In this document: positions 7,788-16,309 of the stretch, in pieces
Position numbering within the stretch: position 1 is the first letter of the stretch
How the letters are laid out: each line of letters opens with the position of its first letter
NCBI GenBank assembly: GCA_017515325.1
Contig: JAFWGA010000040.1
Location: 1 to 64,000 of the forward strand
Length of the DNA: 64,000 bases
From: Blautia sp.
GTDB lineage: Bacteria > Bacillota > Clostridia > Lachnospirales > Lachnospiraceae
Direction: 5' to 3'
The notes under the pieces: generated by a model
The model's input: only the letters and a program-made list of their open reading frames with translations
Told to the model about the DNA's origin: nothing
Database searches by the model: none
Translations under genes and position numbers: made by a program

Positions 7788-9062
7788 ATGCGTATCGCAA
7801 AAATCAAAAAAGTCGAGGGTGAAATCACAGTTCCGGGGGATAAATCCATTTCTCACCGGGCAGTCATGATCGGCTCTTTGGCTCAGGGAACAACCCGGGT
7901 CAGGAACTTTCTGGAAAGCGCAGACTGCCTTTCCACCATCAGCTGCTTCTCTTCTATGGGGCTTTCCATCGAAAAGTCCGGGCAGGAATATCTCATCCAC
8001 GGAAAAGGCCTGCATGGATTAAACCAGGCCGGAAGGGTTATGGATGCAGGCAACTCTGGGACAACTGCCAGGCTGATCAGCGGCATTCTTGCCGGACAGT
8101 CCTTTTCCTCCTCTCTGACCGGCGACGCCTCTTTGTGCTCCCGCCCGATGAAAAGGATTATGGAGCCTTTACGGGAGATGGGGGCTGATATCCACAGCCT
8201 CAATCATGACGACAGACTGCCCCTTATCATCGAAGGGCGGCATCTTCATGGCATTGCGTATCAGACCAAGGTGGCTTCCGCACAGGTAAAGTCCTGTATC
8301 ATTCTTGCCGGTCTATACGCGGACGGCCCCAGCAGCGTCACCGAGCCTGCCCTGTCCCGCAATCACACAGAAGTCATGTTGAAAAGCTTTGGGGCACAGA
8401 TCAGCTCTGAGAACACAACCTGTACTGTCATGCCTCAGCCGCTTCTAAAAGGCCAGGACATTTTTGTCCCCGGGGACATTTCCTCTGCGGCATATTTCCT
8501 CGCCTTAGGGATGCTGGCTCCAAGGGGAGAGCTGCTGGTGAAGCATGTAGGGATCAATCCCACCCGCGATGGTTTCCTTAAAGCGGCTCGGGCTATGGGA
8601 GCGGATTTTGATATTCTGGATGAAAATCATGAGGCAGAGCCCTATGCCGATATCCTGGTCAGACCCTGCCGCCTGCATGGGGTGGTCATTGAAAAGGACA
8701 TGATCCCAACCCTGATCGATGAGCTGCCGGTTCTGGCTGTAATGGCTGCTTTTGCCCAAGGAACCACCATCATTCGCGACGCCGCCGAACTCAGGGTGAA
8801 GGAATCCGACAGAATCACCGCCATGACAGAAGGACTGCAGGCTATGGGGGCGGACATAGAGGCTACCGAGGATGGCATGATCATCCATGGCGGAAAAGCT
8901 CTGCACGGCGCAGAGGTAGACTCCTTTCATGATCATCGTATTGCCATGGCTCTGGCTGTGGCCGGGGCTGTCTGTGAAGGGGAGCTGGATATCAGGCAGG
9001 CAGATTGTGTCAGTATCTCTTATCCTGGATTCTATTCTGATCTCTTCCGCTTTGCCAAATGA
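7788..9062 (+). CDS. aroA: 3-phosphoshikimate 1-carboxyvinyltransferase (EPSP synthase)
   Basis: A 424-residue enzyme that transfers enolpyruvyl from PEP to shikimate-3-phosphate, the sixth step of the shikimate pathway. Family signatures are present: PGDKSISHRAVMIGSL near residue 17, DAGNSGTTARL near 85, the KVASAQVKS segment near 164, and the LRVKESDRI loop near 335. Length is normal. It follows tyrA by 12 bases with GGAGATTTTTC before the ATG. Confidence 0.97.
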   Translation: MRIAKIKKVEGEITVPGDKSISHRAVMIGSLAQGTTRVRNFLESADCLSTISCFSSMGLSIEKSGQEYLIHGKGLHGLNQAGRVMDAGNSGTTARLISGILAGQSFSSSLTGDASLCSRPMKRIMEPLREMGADIHSLNHDDRLPLIIEGRHLHGIAYQTKVASAQVKSCIILAGLYADGPSSVTEPALSRNHTEVMLKSFGAQISSENTTCTVMPQPLLKGQDIFVPGDISSAAYFLALGMLAPRGELLVKHVGINPTRDGFLKAARAMGADFDILDENHEAEPYADILVRPCRLHGVVIEKDMIPTLIDELPVLAVMAAFAQGTTIIRDAAELRVKESDRITAMTEGLQAMGADIEATEDGMIIHGGKALHGAEVDSFHDHRIAMALAVAGAVCEGELDIRQADCVSISYPGFYSDLFRFAK

Positions 9063-9110
9063 ACATCAGCCTTGACCGGGCCAGACCACGTTATCTTTGT
9101 TCAGATTGAC

Positions 9111-9171
9111 GAGGGCGCTTTCCCTGGCATGCCTTTGCAGCATGCCAGGGAAAGCGCCCTCCTGCCTTTTT
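9111..9171 (+). terminator. Strong intrinsic terminator of tyrA-aroA
   Basis: A perfect 22-bp stem (9111-9132 with 9140-9161) around the loop CTTTGCA is followed by CTGCCTTTTT. The stem is long enough also to act as a barrier for transcripts arriving from the barstar side. Confidence 0.93.
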
Positions 9172-9214
9172 CATCCGGACGACTGTAATTACACAGCACG
9201 TTGTGCTTCTTGGC

Positions 9215-9490
9215 TTAGGCCCGGTTTACAATAAGCTCAAGATCGGGATTACCCGCGGCCGCATCTGTGATCACCTGTACCATCCTGTCCAGGTACTCGA
9301 TCATCTCCTGATCCAGCATGTTTTCATAGTCGATCCTGATCTGGGTCTTGAGATCTGTCTCTGTCAGAACATCATAGAGGGCGGACAGGTTCTTTCCATA
9401 GTACGGCGGAAATTCCAAAATCCCGGCCAGGTACTCATGGATCTGTTCACGGTTTTTAAAGTCTGCCCCCTTTATCGCTGCAATTCGCAT
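9215..9490 (-). CDS. Barstar-like ribonuclease inhibitor
   Basis: A 91-residue cytoplasmic protein of the barstar family, starting at the ATG 9490-9488 (AGAGGCAAAGGAAA upstream). The inhibitory segment FPPYYGKNLSALYD aligns with barstar LPEYYGENLDALWD. Both tyrosines and the second key aspartate (Asp39 of barstar, Asp40 here) are kept, but barstar Asp35 is Ser36 and Trp38 is Tyr39. Barstar binds and blocks the active site of barnase-type RNases inside the producer cell. The gene lies 149 nt downstream of a barnase-like gene on the same strand, beyond a terminator, and TATAAT at 9533-9528 may give it its own, poorly defined promoter. Confidence 0.9.
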   Translation of the reverse strand: MRIAAIKGADFKNREQIHEYLAGILEFPPYYGKNLSALYDVLTETDLKTQIRIDYENMLDQEMIEYLDRMVQVITDAAAGNPDLELIVNRA

Positions 9491-9535
9491 TTTCCTTTGC
9501 CTCTTATCTTTCTTTTCAACATAGATGATTATACT

Positions 9536-9560
9536 GCAAAAACGATGCCCACCAGGCATC
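9536..9560 (-). terminator. Terminator between barnase-like and barstar-like genes
   Basis: On the minus strand GATGCC (9560-9555) and GGCATC (9549-9544) form a six-pair stem with a five-base loop, followed by GTTTTTGC. A second hairpin (GCCTGCC-AGT-GGCAGGC) lies between it and the barnase stop codon but has no T-run. Confidence 0.6.
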
Positions 9561-9639
9561 AGAACCGGTCGTTGCCGAAGGCCTGCCACTGGCAGGCAGG
9601 CTTGCCGTGGAAACAGGCTTTTTGCACTGGAATCATAGA

Positions 9640-10119
9640 TTAATAAAGCTGCTCAAAGGTCTGATAATGATCATTCGTATAGAAGATCAGTCCATCATCG
9701 GAATAGATGATCCTCTCCGCACCGCGGTAGCTGCCGTTGAAATTGATGTCGCACTCCTTGTAGGACCGCCCCTTCTTCTCGGGCAGAAGCTTATCATAAT
9801 TGCCGAAGTGATCTCCTCCTATGCTTTTTCCGGGAGCAACCTTGTCAAGATTCCCCTTACTGCTTTGCCAGCCGAGAGCCTTGGCTTCCTTTTTGGTGAT
9901 AAAATTGCCCGGAAGCTTCCCATAGGTATGCAGGTAGAGGGCTACCTCCTCCTTGCTGGTATAGCTGCCGTCCTCTTCGACTTCAATCTCGTCGTCATCC
10001 CAATAGTCTGACGCAGCCACTGCCGGCAGGGCAACGGCAATAAACAGACTGAAAACAAGACTTAACGACAGAAAAAGGGAAAACAGGGATCGAAATAATG
10101 ATTTATGTTCTGTATTCAT
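9640..10119 (-). CDS. Secreted barnase-family ribonuclease
   Basis: A 159-residue precursor beginning at the ATG 10119-10117, which has GAAGGAGG eight bases upstream; the frame stays open further 5' without support. A signal peptide with a long hydrophobic core ends at AVAA-SD (about residue 36). The rest follows Bacillus barnase closely: YLHTYGKLPGNFITK, ALGWQSSKGNL, VAPGKSIGGD, KECDINF, YRGAERIIYS and NDHYQTF. The catalytic residues are present: Lys76, Glu122, Arg132, Arg136 and His151 correspond to barnase Lys27, Glu73, Arg83, Arg87 and His102. It should be exported as an active guanyl-preferring RNase, with the adjacent barstar-like protein protecting the cell. It carries no secretion or delivery domains of polymorphic toxins. 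Confidence 0.94.
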   Translation of the reverse strand: MNTEHKSLFRSLFSLFLSLSLVFSLFIAVALPAVAASDYWDDDEIEVEEDGSYTSKEEVALYLHTYGKLPGNFITKKEAKALGWQSSKGNLDKVAPGKSIGGDHFGNYDKLLPEKKGRSYKECDINFNGSYRGAERIIYSDDGLIFYTNDHYQTFEQLY

Positions 10120-10150
10120 TACAAATCCTCCTTCTGCAAACTGCTCAAAC

Positions 10151-10198
10151 TGTCTCATACGCAGCTGGCAGCAAATGCGAGCTGCTGATCTGAGTAGT
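10151..10198 (-). repeat. Hairpin repeat (short type) in the barnase leader
   Basis: About 44 nt closely match 19048-19096: arms GCAGCTCGCA and TGCCAGCTGC pair at nine of ten positions around a five-base loop. It lies about 30-80 nt before the barnase start, inside the likely 5' leader. Confidence 0.65.
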
Positions 10199-10201
10199 TC
10201 C

Positions 10202-10228
10202 ATTGTATCAAAAAAAGTAAAAATGCAA
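10202..10228 (-). promoter_or_regulatory. Probable promoter of the barnase-like gene
   Basis: On the minus strand TTGCAT (10228-10223) and TACAAT (10207-10202) are spaced by 15 bases with a T-rich spacer. The short spacing lowers confidence. Confidence 0.45.
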
Positions 10229-10288
10229 GGGGATGTGGCTGTAAAGGAATCCACGACACGGGATGTGGTTACGATAAGAATGACGTAT

Positions 10289-10306
10289 AGTATGCGCACG
10301 AATTTC
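10289..10306 (+). repeat. Fragment of the 97-nt element upstream of capA
   Basis: The 18 nt TAGTATGCGCACGAATTT match the left end of the 97-nt elements at 24522 and 27932, and abut the capA -35 box. Confidence 0.6.
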
Positions 10307-10307
10307 A

Positions 10308-10336
10308 TTGACAGGATTTGGAACAGATTCTATACT
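10308..10336 (+). promoter_or_regulatory. Sigma-A-type promoter of the CapA-family gene
   Basis: A consensus -35 TTGACA (10308-10313) and TATACT (10331-10336) are spaced by 17 bases. The start codon is about 80 nt downstream. Confidence 0.8.
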
Positions 10337-10414
10337 ATTAGGGTAAAAAGAAAGGTAAGCCGCACCACTTGGTGGTTACAAACGACAATCCATAGACAAG
10401 GTAGGATCTGAAAA

Positions 10415-11779
10415 ATGAACAAGAGGAAACAAGAATCCATCATTTCAAAACTAAAGGATGTTCTTTCCGGTCTGGTATCAGGAATACGGTCCTTCGTCAG
10501 CAGAATCAGGCTGCCGAAATTTAGATTATCCGACCTGCCCTTGCCCGAAAAAGGGCGTTGGATGGTTCTGGCCGGAGCCGGCACCGCCTTTCTGGCTCTT
10601 CTTGTTCTGGTGATTTCCCTGATCGTGACAAATCGACGCGATGCTGCTCCTGCCCCGTCTGAAACAGCCATGACGAATCATACCGGCTCTTTGGAAACAG
10701 CCTCCCCCAGTCCTGCCAGAACCGCCACCCTCTCGGAGGTACAACCCGGCGCAGCCAGCCTGATCGTGACCTATAAAAAGCAGTCCGATTCGTCACCCGG
10801 GAATATCTCTTCGCCAGAGACGGGGGGCTCTACTTCTGTTGTCACTCCCGTCCGCTCTTACGCCAAGGATGAAGCCACCACGATAAAGATCACCTGCTGC
10901 GGAGACAATATTCTGGGTACGGATGAAAATTTTGATTACAGCACCAGCTTCAATCTGTACTATGAGATGTATGGCAAGGACTATTTCCTGGAAAATGTCA
11001 GAGGGATCTTTGAGACGGATGATCTGACCGTCACCAACTTTGAAGGGACTCTCACCTATGAGACTCAGCGTGAGGACAAAGAATTTGCCTTCAAGGGAGA
11101 TCCGGAATATGCCTATATCCTCTCAGACAGCAGTGTTGAAGCCTGCAATACCGCCAACAACCACAGCCATGACTACGGAGAAAAAAGCTATCAGGACACC
11201 CTGACCAATCTTAAGGCTTCCGGTATGGTTACTTTTGGCTATGACGATGTCGCTTTCATCGATGTCAAGGGAATCAAGGTCGGCCTTTTGGGCATCTACG
11301 AGCTGGATGACCATCTTTTACGGGAGCCTCAGCTTCGTGCCAATATGCAGAAGCTTAAGGACGGCGGAGCAGACCTGATCATCGCTGTATTTCATTGGGG
11401 AAACGAACTGGAATATGAGCCGGATTCCAATGAATACTACTTAGGACGCCTGGCCGTAGACTTAGGGGCGGATCTGGTATGGGGAAGCCATCCCCATGTC
11501 CTTCAGGGCATAGAGGAATACAAGGGGGTTCAGATTTTCTACGGCCTGGGAAATTTCTGTTTCGGAGGAAATACCAATCCTTATGATATGGATACCATGA
11601 TCATCCAGCAGGATTTCACTGTCAGTAAAGAAGGCGTTGTCCCCGGAGAAGTCACGATCATACCGGCCAGAGTCAGCGCTGAATGGGATTATAATGACTA
11701 CAGGCCCACCCCGGCAGAGGGAGATGAATATGACCGGATCATGAACAAAATTGAAGAATTAAATTCTTATATTTCATAG
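10415..11779 (+). CDS. CapA-family membrane-anchored metallophosphatase-like protein
   Basis: A 454-residue protein with a basic cytoplasmic tail, one membrane segment (about 49-72), a Ser/Thr/Pro-rich linker (75-150) and a C-terminal CapA/PgsA-type domain (about 155-440). Characteristic metal-site segments are visible: CCGDNILG, NFEGTLT, ANNHSHDYG, VFHWGNELEY and WGSHPHVLQG. In Bacillus CapA belongs to the poly-gamma-glutamate capsule system, but no capB/capC genes are present here, so the substrate is unknown; a role at the cell envelope is likely. It has its own strong promoter and converges with queA. Confidence 0.88.
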   Translation: MNKRKQESIISKLKDVLSGLVSGIRSFVSRIRLPKFRLSDLPLPEKGRWMVLAGAGTAFLALLVLVISLIVTNRRDAAPAPSETAMTNHTGSLETASPSPARTATLSEVQPGAASLIVTYKKQSDSSPGNISSPETGGSTSVVTPVRSYAKDEATTIKITCCGDNILGTDENFDYSTSFNLYYEMYGKDYFLENVRGIFETDDLTVTNFEGTLTYETQREDKEFAFKGDPEYAYILSDSSVEACNTANNHSHDYGEKSYQDTLTNLKASGMVTFGYDDVAFIDVKGIKVGLLGIYELDDHLLREPQLRANMQKLKDGGADLIIAVFHWGNELEYEPDSNEYYLGRLAVDLGADLVWGSHPHVLQGIEEYKGVQIFYGLGNFCFGGNTNPYDMDTMIIQQDFTVSKEGVVPGEVTIIPARVSAEWDYNDYRPTPAEGDEYDRIMNKIEELNSYIS

Positions 11780-11818
11780 GGTAGGGGAAGTGCTTCCGCC
11801 TCTCTGCGATTCGGCAGC

Positions 11819-12844
11819 TCATTCGATCAGCATCGCATCACCAAAGGAAAAAAAGCGGTATCTTTCCCGCACGGCCTCCTCATAGGCTGAGAACACCTTA
11901 TCCTTTCCTGCGAAGGCACTCACCAGCATCAGCAGGGTGGATTCCGGCAGGTGGAAATTGGTGATCAGGGCATCGATGGCACGGAATTCATATCCGGGAT
12001 AAATAAAAATGTCCGTCCAGCCGCTCTTGGCCGGTATCACACCGTCCAGGCCGCAGGCGGACTCCAGAGTCCGGCAGCTGGTGGTACCTACAGCTATGAT
12101 GCGGTGCCCCTCCTGCCGGGCTTTATTCATGAGAGCTGCCTGATCCGCTTCGATCCGGAAGTACTCTGAATGCATATGATGCTGCTCTACATCCTCTGCT
12201 TTGACGGGGCGAAAGGTTCCTAACCCCACATGCAGGGTAATATGGGCAATCTTGACTCCCTTTTCCCTGGCTTTGTCCAGCAGCTCACGGGTAAAATGAA
12301 GCCCTGCCGTAGGCGCTGCCGCAGAACCCTCATGCTTGGCATAGACGGTCTGATAACGGTTTTTATCCTGAAGCTTATGGGTGATATAGGGAGGCAGCGG
12401 CATCTCTCCCAGCTCATCCAGCAGCTCTTCAAAGATACCCTCATAGGAGAAACGGATCCAACGATTTCCGTCCTCCGTCACCTTCAGAATCTCTCCCAAA
12501 AGCCGGCCTTCCCCGAAGGATAAAACCGTTCCGGGACGAGCTTTTTTGCCTGGCTTAACCAGACACTCCCATGTGTTGTCTTCCATTCTCTTAAGCAACA
12601 GGATCTCAACCAGGGCCCCCGTCTCTTTTTTTATGCCATACAATCTGGCGGGAATCACCTTAGTGTCATTTACCACCAGGCAGTCGCCCGGATTCAAAAA
12701 GGTAAGAATATCCGTAAAATGGAGATGCCGGATTTCCCCCGTTTTCCTGTCAAGTCTCATCAGACGGGATGCACTCCTGTCCTCCAGTGGATCCTGAGCG
12801 ATCAGATCCTTAGGCAGCTCGTACGTAAAATCAGATGTCTTCAT
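11819..12844 (-). CDS. queA: S-adenosylmethionine:tRNA ribosyltransferase-isomerase
   Basis: A 341-residue QueA, which builds epoxyqueuosine on tRNA by transferring the ribosyl part of SAM to the preQ1 base. It shows the family starts and motifs [63 protein letters not shown] and [15 protein letters not shown]. The start lies 14 nt inside the 3' end of trmD, with GAGGACATAAAGC before it, so the two are co-translated. Other queuosine genes are not in the window. Confidence 0.96.
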   Translation of the reverse strand: MKTSDFTYELPKDLIAQDPLEDRSASRLMRLDRKTGEIRHLHFTDILTFLNPGDCLVVNDTKVIPARLYGIKKETGALVEILLLKRMEDNTWECLVKPGKKARPGTVLSFGEGRLLGEILKVTEDGNRWIRFSYEGIFEELLDELGEMPLPPYITHKLQDKNRYQTVYAKHEGSAAAPTAGLHFTRELLDKAREKGVKIAHITLHVGLGTFRPVKAEDVEQHHMHSEYFRIEADQAALMNKARQEGHRIIAVGTTSCRTLESACGLDGVIPAKSGWTDIFIYPGYEFRAIDALITNFHLPESTLLMLVSAFAGKDKVFSAYEEAVRERYRFFSFGDAMLIE

Positions 12845-13640
12845 GCTTTATGTCCTCATTCCTTAGCAGTCCGTCAGTTTCAGCCTCATGTTCCGGCGCT
12901 GCCCTCTTCTCTTTTTTCCACTCCCTTACCATCTGCCATTCCTTATTGGTCAGATCAGCTCCATGCAACAGGTCCGGACGATAGAGGAAGGTTCGGCGGA
13001 TCTGCTGTTCCCTTCTCCAGGCATCCACTTTCTGGTGGTGGCCGGAAAGCAGCACTTCGGGGACTCTTTTCCCATGCCAAACCTCCGGGCGGCTATACTG
13101 GGGGTATTCCAACAAATGGCTGTCAGAGAAGGTTTCCGACTCGGAGGAGGCTTCATTGGAAAGAACGCCGGGCACCATGCGGGCTACTGCGTCCATCACG
13201 ACCATGGCAGGCAGTTCTCCTCCGGTCAGCACATAATCCCCTATAGAGACCGGGTCTGTGACAATCTCCTCTATCACCCGCTCATCAATTCCCTCATAAT
13301 GGCCGCAAAGAAAGACAAGCTCTTCCTCCTCGGCCAACTCCCGGGCCAGTTTCTGGTTGAAAACCCTTCCCTGCGGAGTCAGGTAGACAGTACGGGCGGG
13401 TTTGGGAAGGCGGGAGCACACGGCTTCCCAGCACAGGTATACCGGCTCAGCCTGCATCAGCATCCCCGCTCCTCCCCCATACGTGTAATCATCCACCTTC
13501 TGATGTTTATTGAAGGCATAGTCACGGATATTGACAGCCTCAATATCCAGCAATTTCTTCTCTATTGCCCTGCCAATAATACTGGTATTCATCCCTGCCA
13601 GGATCATTTCGGGAAAAAGGGTCAGCACATGAAATCTCAT
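12831..13640 (-). CDS. trmD: tRNA (guanine-37-N1)-methyltransferase
   Basis: A 269-residue TrmD, starting at ATG 13640-13638 (the frame is open further upstream within rimM but lacks support). It methylates G37 of tRNAs to prevent frameshifting. The SPOUT trefoil-knot segments are visible: [13 protein letters not shown] and [21 protein letters not shown], with [19 protein letters not shown] near the C-terminal part. Its start overlaps the rimM stop (ATGA) and its end overlaps queA. The usual downstream partner rplS is missing here and queA takes that place. Confidence 0.97.
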   Translation of the reverse strand: MRFHVLTLFPEMILAGMNTSIIGRAIEKKLLDIEAVNIRDYAFNKHQKVDDYTYGGGAGMLMQAEPVYLCWEAVCSRLPKPARTVYLTPQGRVFNQKLARELAEEEELVFLCGHYEGIDERVIEEIVTDPVSIGDYVLTGGELPAMVVMDAVARMVPGVLSNEASSESETFSDSHLLEYPQYSRPEVWHGKRVPEVLLSGHHQKVDAWRREQQIRRTFLYRPDLLHGADLTNKEWQMVREWKKEKRAAPEHEAETDGLLRNEDIKHEDI

Positions 13641-14143
13641 GACAGCAGTCCTTTCATAAGATGGATAATCATCCGGTTTTTTTCGGGATCCACATCCAGG
13701 ATACAATCCTTTATGGCCGGCAGCAATACTTCGCCGTTTTCCCTGGAGGAAACTACATACACATCATTCGCACCGGTCTGCATCACGTCCTTCACGGTCC
13801 CAAAATCTGTTCCATCCTCGAGCACAACTGCCATTCCGATCAGATCACCGATATAGTATTCACCGTCTTCCAAAGGCTGGGCGTCTTCCCGGGCAATCCA
13901 CAGATCATGCCCTTTATACTTTTCTATCTCATTGATATCATCTATTCCCTGAAATTTAAGGATCACAAGGTTCTTAAAATAACGGACAGACTCAATATCC
14001 AGCTGCCTTTTACCCTTGCCCGTATCCAGAAGGCAATATCCGAGCTCCTCAAAACGTTCCAGATCCGTCGTGGGATATACCTTTACTTCTCCATGTAATC
14101 CATGGGTGCTTGTGATGACCCCCACTCTCAAAAAATCCTGCAT
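13637..14143 (-). CDS. rimM: 16S rRNA processing protein RimM
   Basis: A 168-residue RimM, an assembly factor for the 30S head that binds S19. It shows the N-terminal RimM domain (VGVITSTHGLHGEVKVYPTTD) and the C-terminal PRC-barrel part (EYYIGDLIGMAVVLEDG, VLLPAIKDCILDVD). The stop overlaps the trmD start by four bases. A perfect palindromic terminator separates it from khpA-rpsP upstream, an interruption of the usual rpsP-khpA-rimM-trmD string; no separate promoter is obvious. Confidence 0.96.
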   Translation of the reverse strand: MQDFLRVGVITSTHGLHGEVKVYPTTDLERFEELGYCLLDTGKGKRQLDIESVRYFKNLVILKFQGIDDINEIEKYKGHDLWIAREDAQPLEDGEYYIGDLIGMAVVLEDGTDFGTVKDVMQTGANDVYVVSSRENGEVLLPAIKDCILDVDPEKNRMIIHLMKGLLS

Positions 14144-14224
14144 ATCTTGTTCCCTTTCTTCTGGCAGGCAACCACTTCATGCTCAGGTGACATCTTCCTT
14201 TCGGCGCCCCTGCCATAAAAATAG

Positions 14225-14261
14225 AAAAACAGGAGCTGTGCCAATCACAGCTCCTGTTTTT
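14225..14261. terminator. Perfect palindromic terminator between khpA and rimM
   Basis: A 16-bp perfect inverted repeat (AAAAACAGGAGCTGTG at 14225-14240 with its complement at 14246-14261) around CCAAT. The A/T ends give a T-run on both strands. On the minus strand it would end khpA transcripts or attenuate read-through into rimM-trmD-queA. Confidence 0.88.
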
Positions 14262-14301
14262 AGGATCTGTACCCAGCAGAAACCTTTGGAAGGATTCCCG
14301 G

Positions 14302-14532
14302 TCACTGGGCAATATCTACAACAACTCTTTTGCTGCTCTTGGAAGATGCCGCTTTCACAACCGTGCGAATGGCTTTGGCAATCCTGCCCTGGCGGCCGAT
14401 TACCTTACCCATATCGGACGCCCCTACCTTCAGCTCGATCACGATTTCGTCATCCTTTTCGGTCTCGGTCACAACTACCTCATCCGGATTTTCCACAAGA
14501 GATTTTGCAATTACTTCAACCAGTCTTTTCAT
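14302..14532 (-). CDS. khpA: KH-domain RNA-binding protein KhpA
   Basis: A 76-residue protein that is almost entirely one KH domain, with the signature VIGRQGRIAKAIRTVVKA. KhpA usually pairs with KhpB/Jag and binds small RNAs and mRNAs, influencing division and cell length in streptococci and clostridia. Start chosen at ATG 14532-14530 because GAGG lies six bases before it; a GTG four codons earlier is possible. It sits between rpsP and a strong terminator. Confidence 0.93.
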   Translation of the reverse strand: MKRLVEVIAKSLVENPDEVVVTETEKDDEIVIELKVGASDMGKVIGRQGRIAKAIRTVVKAASSKSSKRVVVDIAQ

Positions 14533-14609
14533 CACATACCTCACTGTCCGGTATCTCGACGAGACTTATGGCTATGCTGCGCAGGAGCCAAAAGTAACAT
14601 GTCGTACGA

Positions 14610-14855
14610 TTATTTCTCAATACCGGCCTTTTTAAGGAGCCTTGCTACTACATCTGTAGGCTGAGCACCAACAGAAAGCCATTTCTTTGCTGCTTCTTCA
14701 TTTATCTGATAAGCGCTCGGCTCCTGGTTCGGATCATAGGTACCGATCTCTTCGATAAAACGTCCATCGCGCTTATCGCGGGAGTCCGCTACAACGATCC
14801 TGTAGAAAGGCGCTTTCTTTTTTCCCATTCTCCTGAGCCTGATCTTTACTGCCAT
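14610..14855 (-). CDS. rpsP: 30S ribosomal protein S16
   Basis: An 81-residue S16 with the typical start [25 protein letters not shown] and [13 protein letters not shown]. An AGGAGG sequence precedes the ATG. Upstream lie a small hairpin with a T-run after ffh and a possible promoter, so it may be transcribed both from the ylxM promoter and on its own. Confidence 0.98.
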   Translation of the reverse strand: MAVKIRLRRMGKKKAPFYRIVVADSRDKRDGRFIEEIGTYDPNQEPSAYQINEEAAKKWLSVGAQPTDVVARLLKKAGIEK

Positions 14856-14884
14856 TTTTTAGTCCTCCTTTATGACTTTGTAAA

Positions 14885-14911
14885 ATTATATATATGATGC
14901 GCATAAATCAA
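14885..14911 (-). promoter_or_regulatory. Possible promoter of rpsP-khpA
   Basis: On the minus strand TTGATT (14911-14906) and TATAAT (14890-14885) are present but only 15 bases apart, inside an AT-rich stretch. Confidence 0.3.
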
Positions 14912-14930
14912 AAACCAGCAGAGCTGCTGC
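14910..14930 (-). terminator. Weak terminator-like hairpin after ffh
   Basis: On the minus strand CAGCA-GCTC-TGCTG is followed by G and TTTTT. The stem is only five to six pairs, so partial read-through to rpsP is expected. Confidence 0.4.
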
Positions 14931-14956
14931 AAATTCTGTCCCTTAGTTAGGGAAAA

Positions 14957-16306
14957 TCAGAACGGAAGACGGAACTTTCCGAATTTACCGGCCTTCCCGT
15001 TGCCCATCAGCCCTGGCATCTGTTTCATCATCTTTTTCGTCTGCTCAAACTGCTTTACCAGACGGTTAACCTCCTGCAGATCCACCCCTGCGCCTTTTGC
15101 GATGCGCTTCTTGCGGGAAGGATTTAAAAGTCCCGGATTGCCTCTCTCCTGCGGCGTCATGGACAGGATAATCGCTTTTGTCCTGCCAATGGCATCTTCA
15201 TCGATCATGCCCTCCAATTCCTGGGATTTGTTGCCCATGCCCGGAAGCATATTCAGGACACTTGAAATGCCGCCCATGTTCTTGACCTGGTCAAAGCTGG
15301 TGAGATAGTCGTTAAAGTCGAAGTCCATTTTCTTGAACTTTCGGGACATCTCCTCGGCCTTATCCTTGTCCAAGGCGGCCTCGGCTTTTTCGATCAGACT
15401 CATGACATCTCCCATTCCCAGAATACGGGAGGCCATGCGGTCAGGATAGAAAGGCTCCAGATCATCCAGCTTTTCGCCCATGCCGGCATAATAGATGGGT
15501 TTATGCGTCACCGCCCGGATAGAAAGAGCGGCGCCGCCTCGGGTATCACCGTCCAGCTTGGTAAGAATAATGCCGTCAATCCCAACCTTCTCTGAGAAGG
15601 TGCTGGCAACGGTAACGGCATCCTGCCCGGTCATAGCATCTACGACGAGGATGGTCGTATCTACCTGGACTCCGGCCTTGATATCAGCCAGCTCCTGCAT
15701 CATACCTTCATCGATATGAAGCCGTCCAGCCGTATCAATGATCACAACATTCTGCTGATTTGCCCTGGCATGCTCCATGGCCGCCTTGACAATGTCCACA
15801 GGCTTATGCCTGGTTCCCATGGAGAAAACCTCCACGCCGACGCTGCCTGCATTCACCTCCAACTGTGTGATGGCAGCCGGGCGGTAAATATCGCAGGCAA
15901 CCAGAAGAGGACGTTTGCCGGAAGACTTCAGTTTTCCGGCCAGTTTGGCAGCACTGGTGGTCTTTCCTGAGCCCTGCAGACCGACCATCATGATGACGTT
16001 GATATCATTGCCTGGCTTTAGCGGAAGCTCCACGAGCTCCTCCCCCATCAGCTTTACCAACTCCTCATTGACGATCTTGATGACCATCTGGCCGGGGTTC
16101 AGACCGTTCATCACACCCTGCCCTACAGCCTGCTCCTGAACCGATTTTGTAAACTGCCGGACAACCTTAAAATTTACGTCAGCTTCAAGGAGAGCCATCT
16201 TGACTTCCTTAAGAGCAGTTTTTACATCTTCTTCTGTCAAAAGACCCTTGCTGCGCAGTTTTTTGAATACATTCTGAAGCTTTTCAGATAAGCTCTCAAA
16301 TGCCAT
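14957..16306 (-). CDS. ffh: Signal recognition particle protein Ffh (SRP54)
   Basis: A 449-residue SRP GTPase that, with SRP RNA, takes nascent membrane and secreted proteins to FtsY. N-domain (1-85), G-domain with GLQGSGKTTSAAKLA, VACDIYRPAA, DTAGRLHID and TKLDGDTRGG, and a Met-rich C-terminal M-domain (about 300-449, with GNPGLLNPSRKKRIAKGAG and MMKQMPGLMG) are all visible. It begins 3 nt after ylxM. The receptor gene ftsY lies about 1.8 kb upstream, but no SRP RNA gene was seen in the window. Confidence 0.98.
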   Translation of the reverse strand: MAFESLSEKLQNVFKKLRSKGLLTEEDVKTALKEVKMALLEADVNFKVVRQFTKSVQEQAVGQGVMNGLNPGQMVIKIVNEELVKLMGEELVELPLKPGNDINVIMMVGLQGSGKTTSAAKLAGKLKSSGKRPLLVACDIYRPAAITQLEVNAGSVGVEVFSMGTRHKPVDIVKAAMEHARANQQNVVIIDTAGRLHIDEGMMQELADIKAGVQVDTTILVVDAMTGQDAVTVASTFSEKVGIDGIILTKLDGDTRGGAALSIRAVTHKPIYYAGMGEKLDDLEPFYPDRMASRILGMGDVMSLIEKAEAALDKDKAEEMSRKFKKMDFDFNDYLTSFDQVKNMGGISSVLNMLPGMGNKSQELEGMIDEDAIGRTKAIILSMTPQERGNPGLLNPSRKKRIAKGAGVDLQEVNRLVKQFEQTKKMMKQMPGLMGNGKAGKFGKFRLPF

Positions 16307-16309
16307 AAA

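Noticed and set aside
6678-8015. 445-codon minus-strand open frame
   Set aside because: Antisense to tyrA and the start of aroA; no domains or translation signals.
10120-10308. 63-residue N-terminal extension of the barnase-like protein
   Set aside because: It would bury the signal peptide inside the protein and overlaps the promoter; GGAGG lies before the ATG at 10119.
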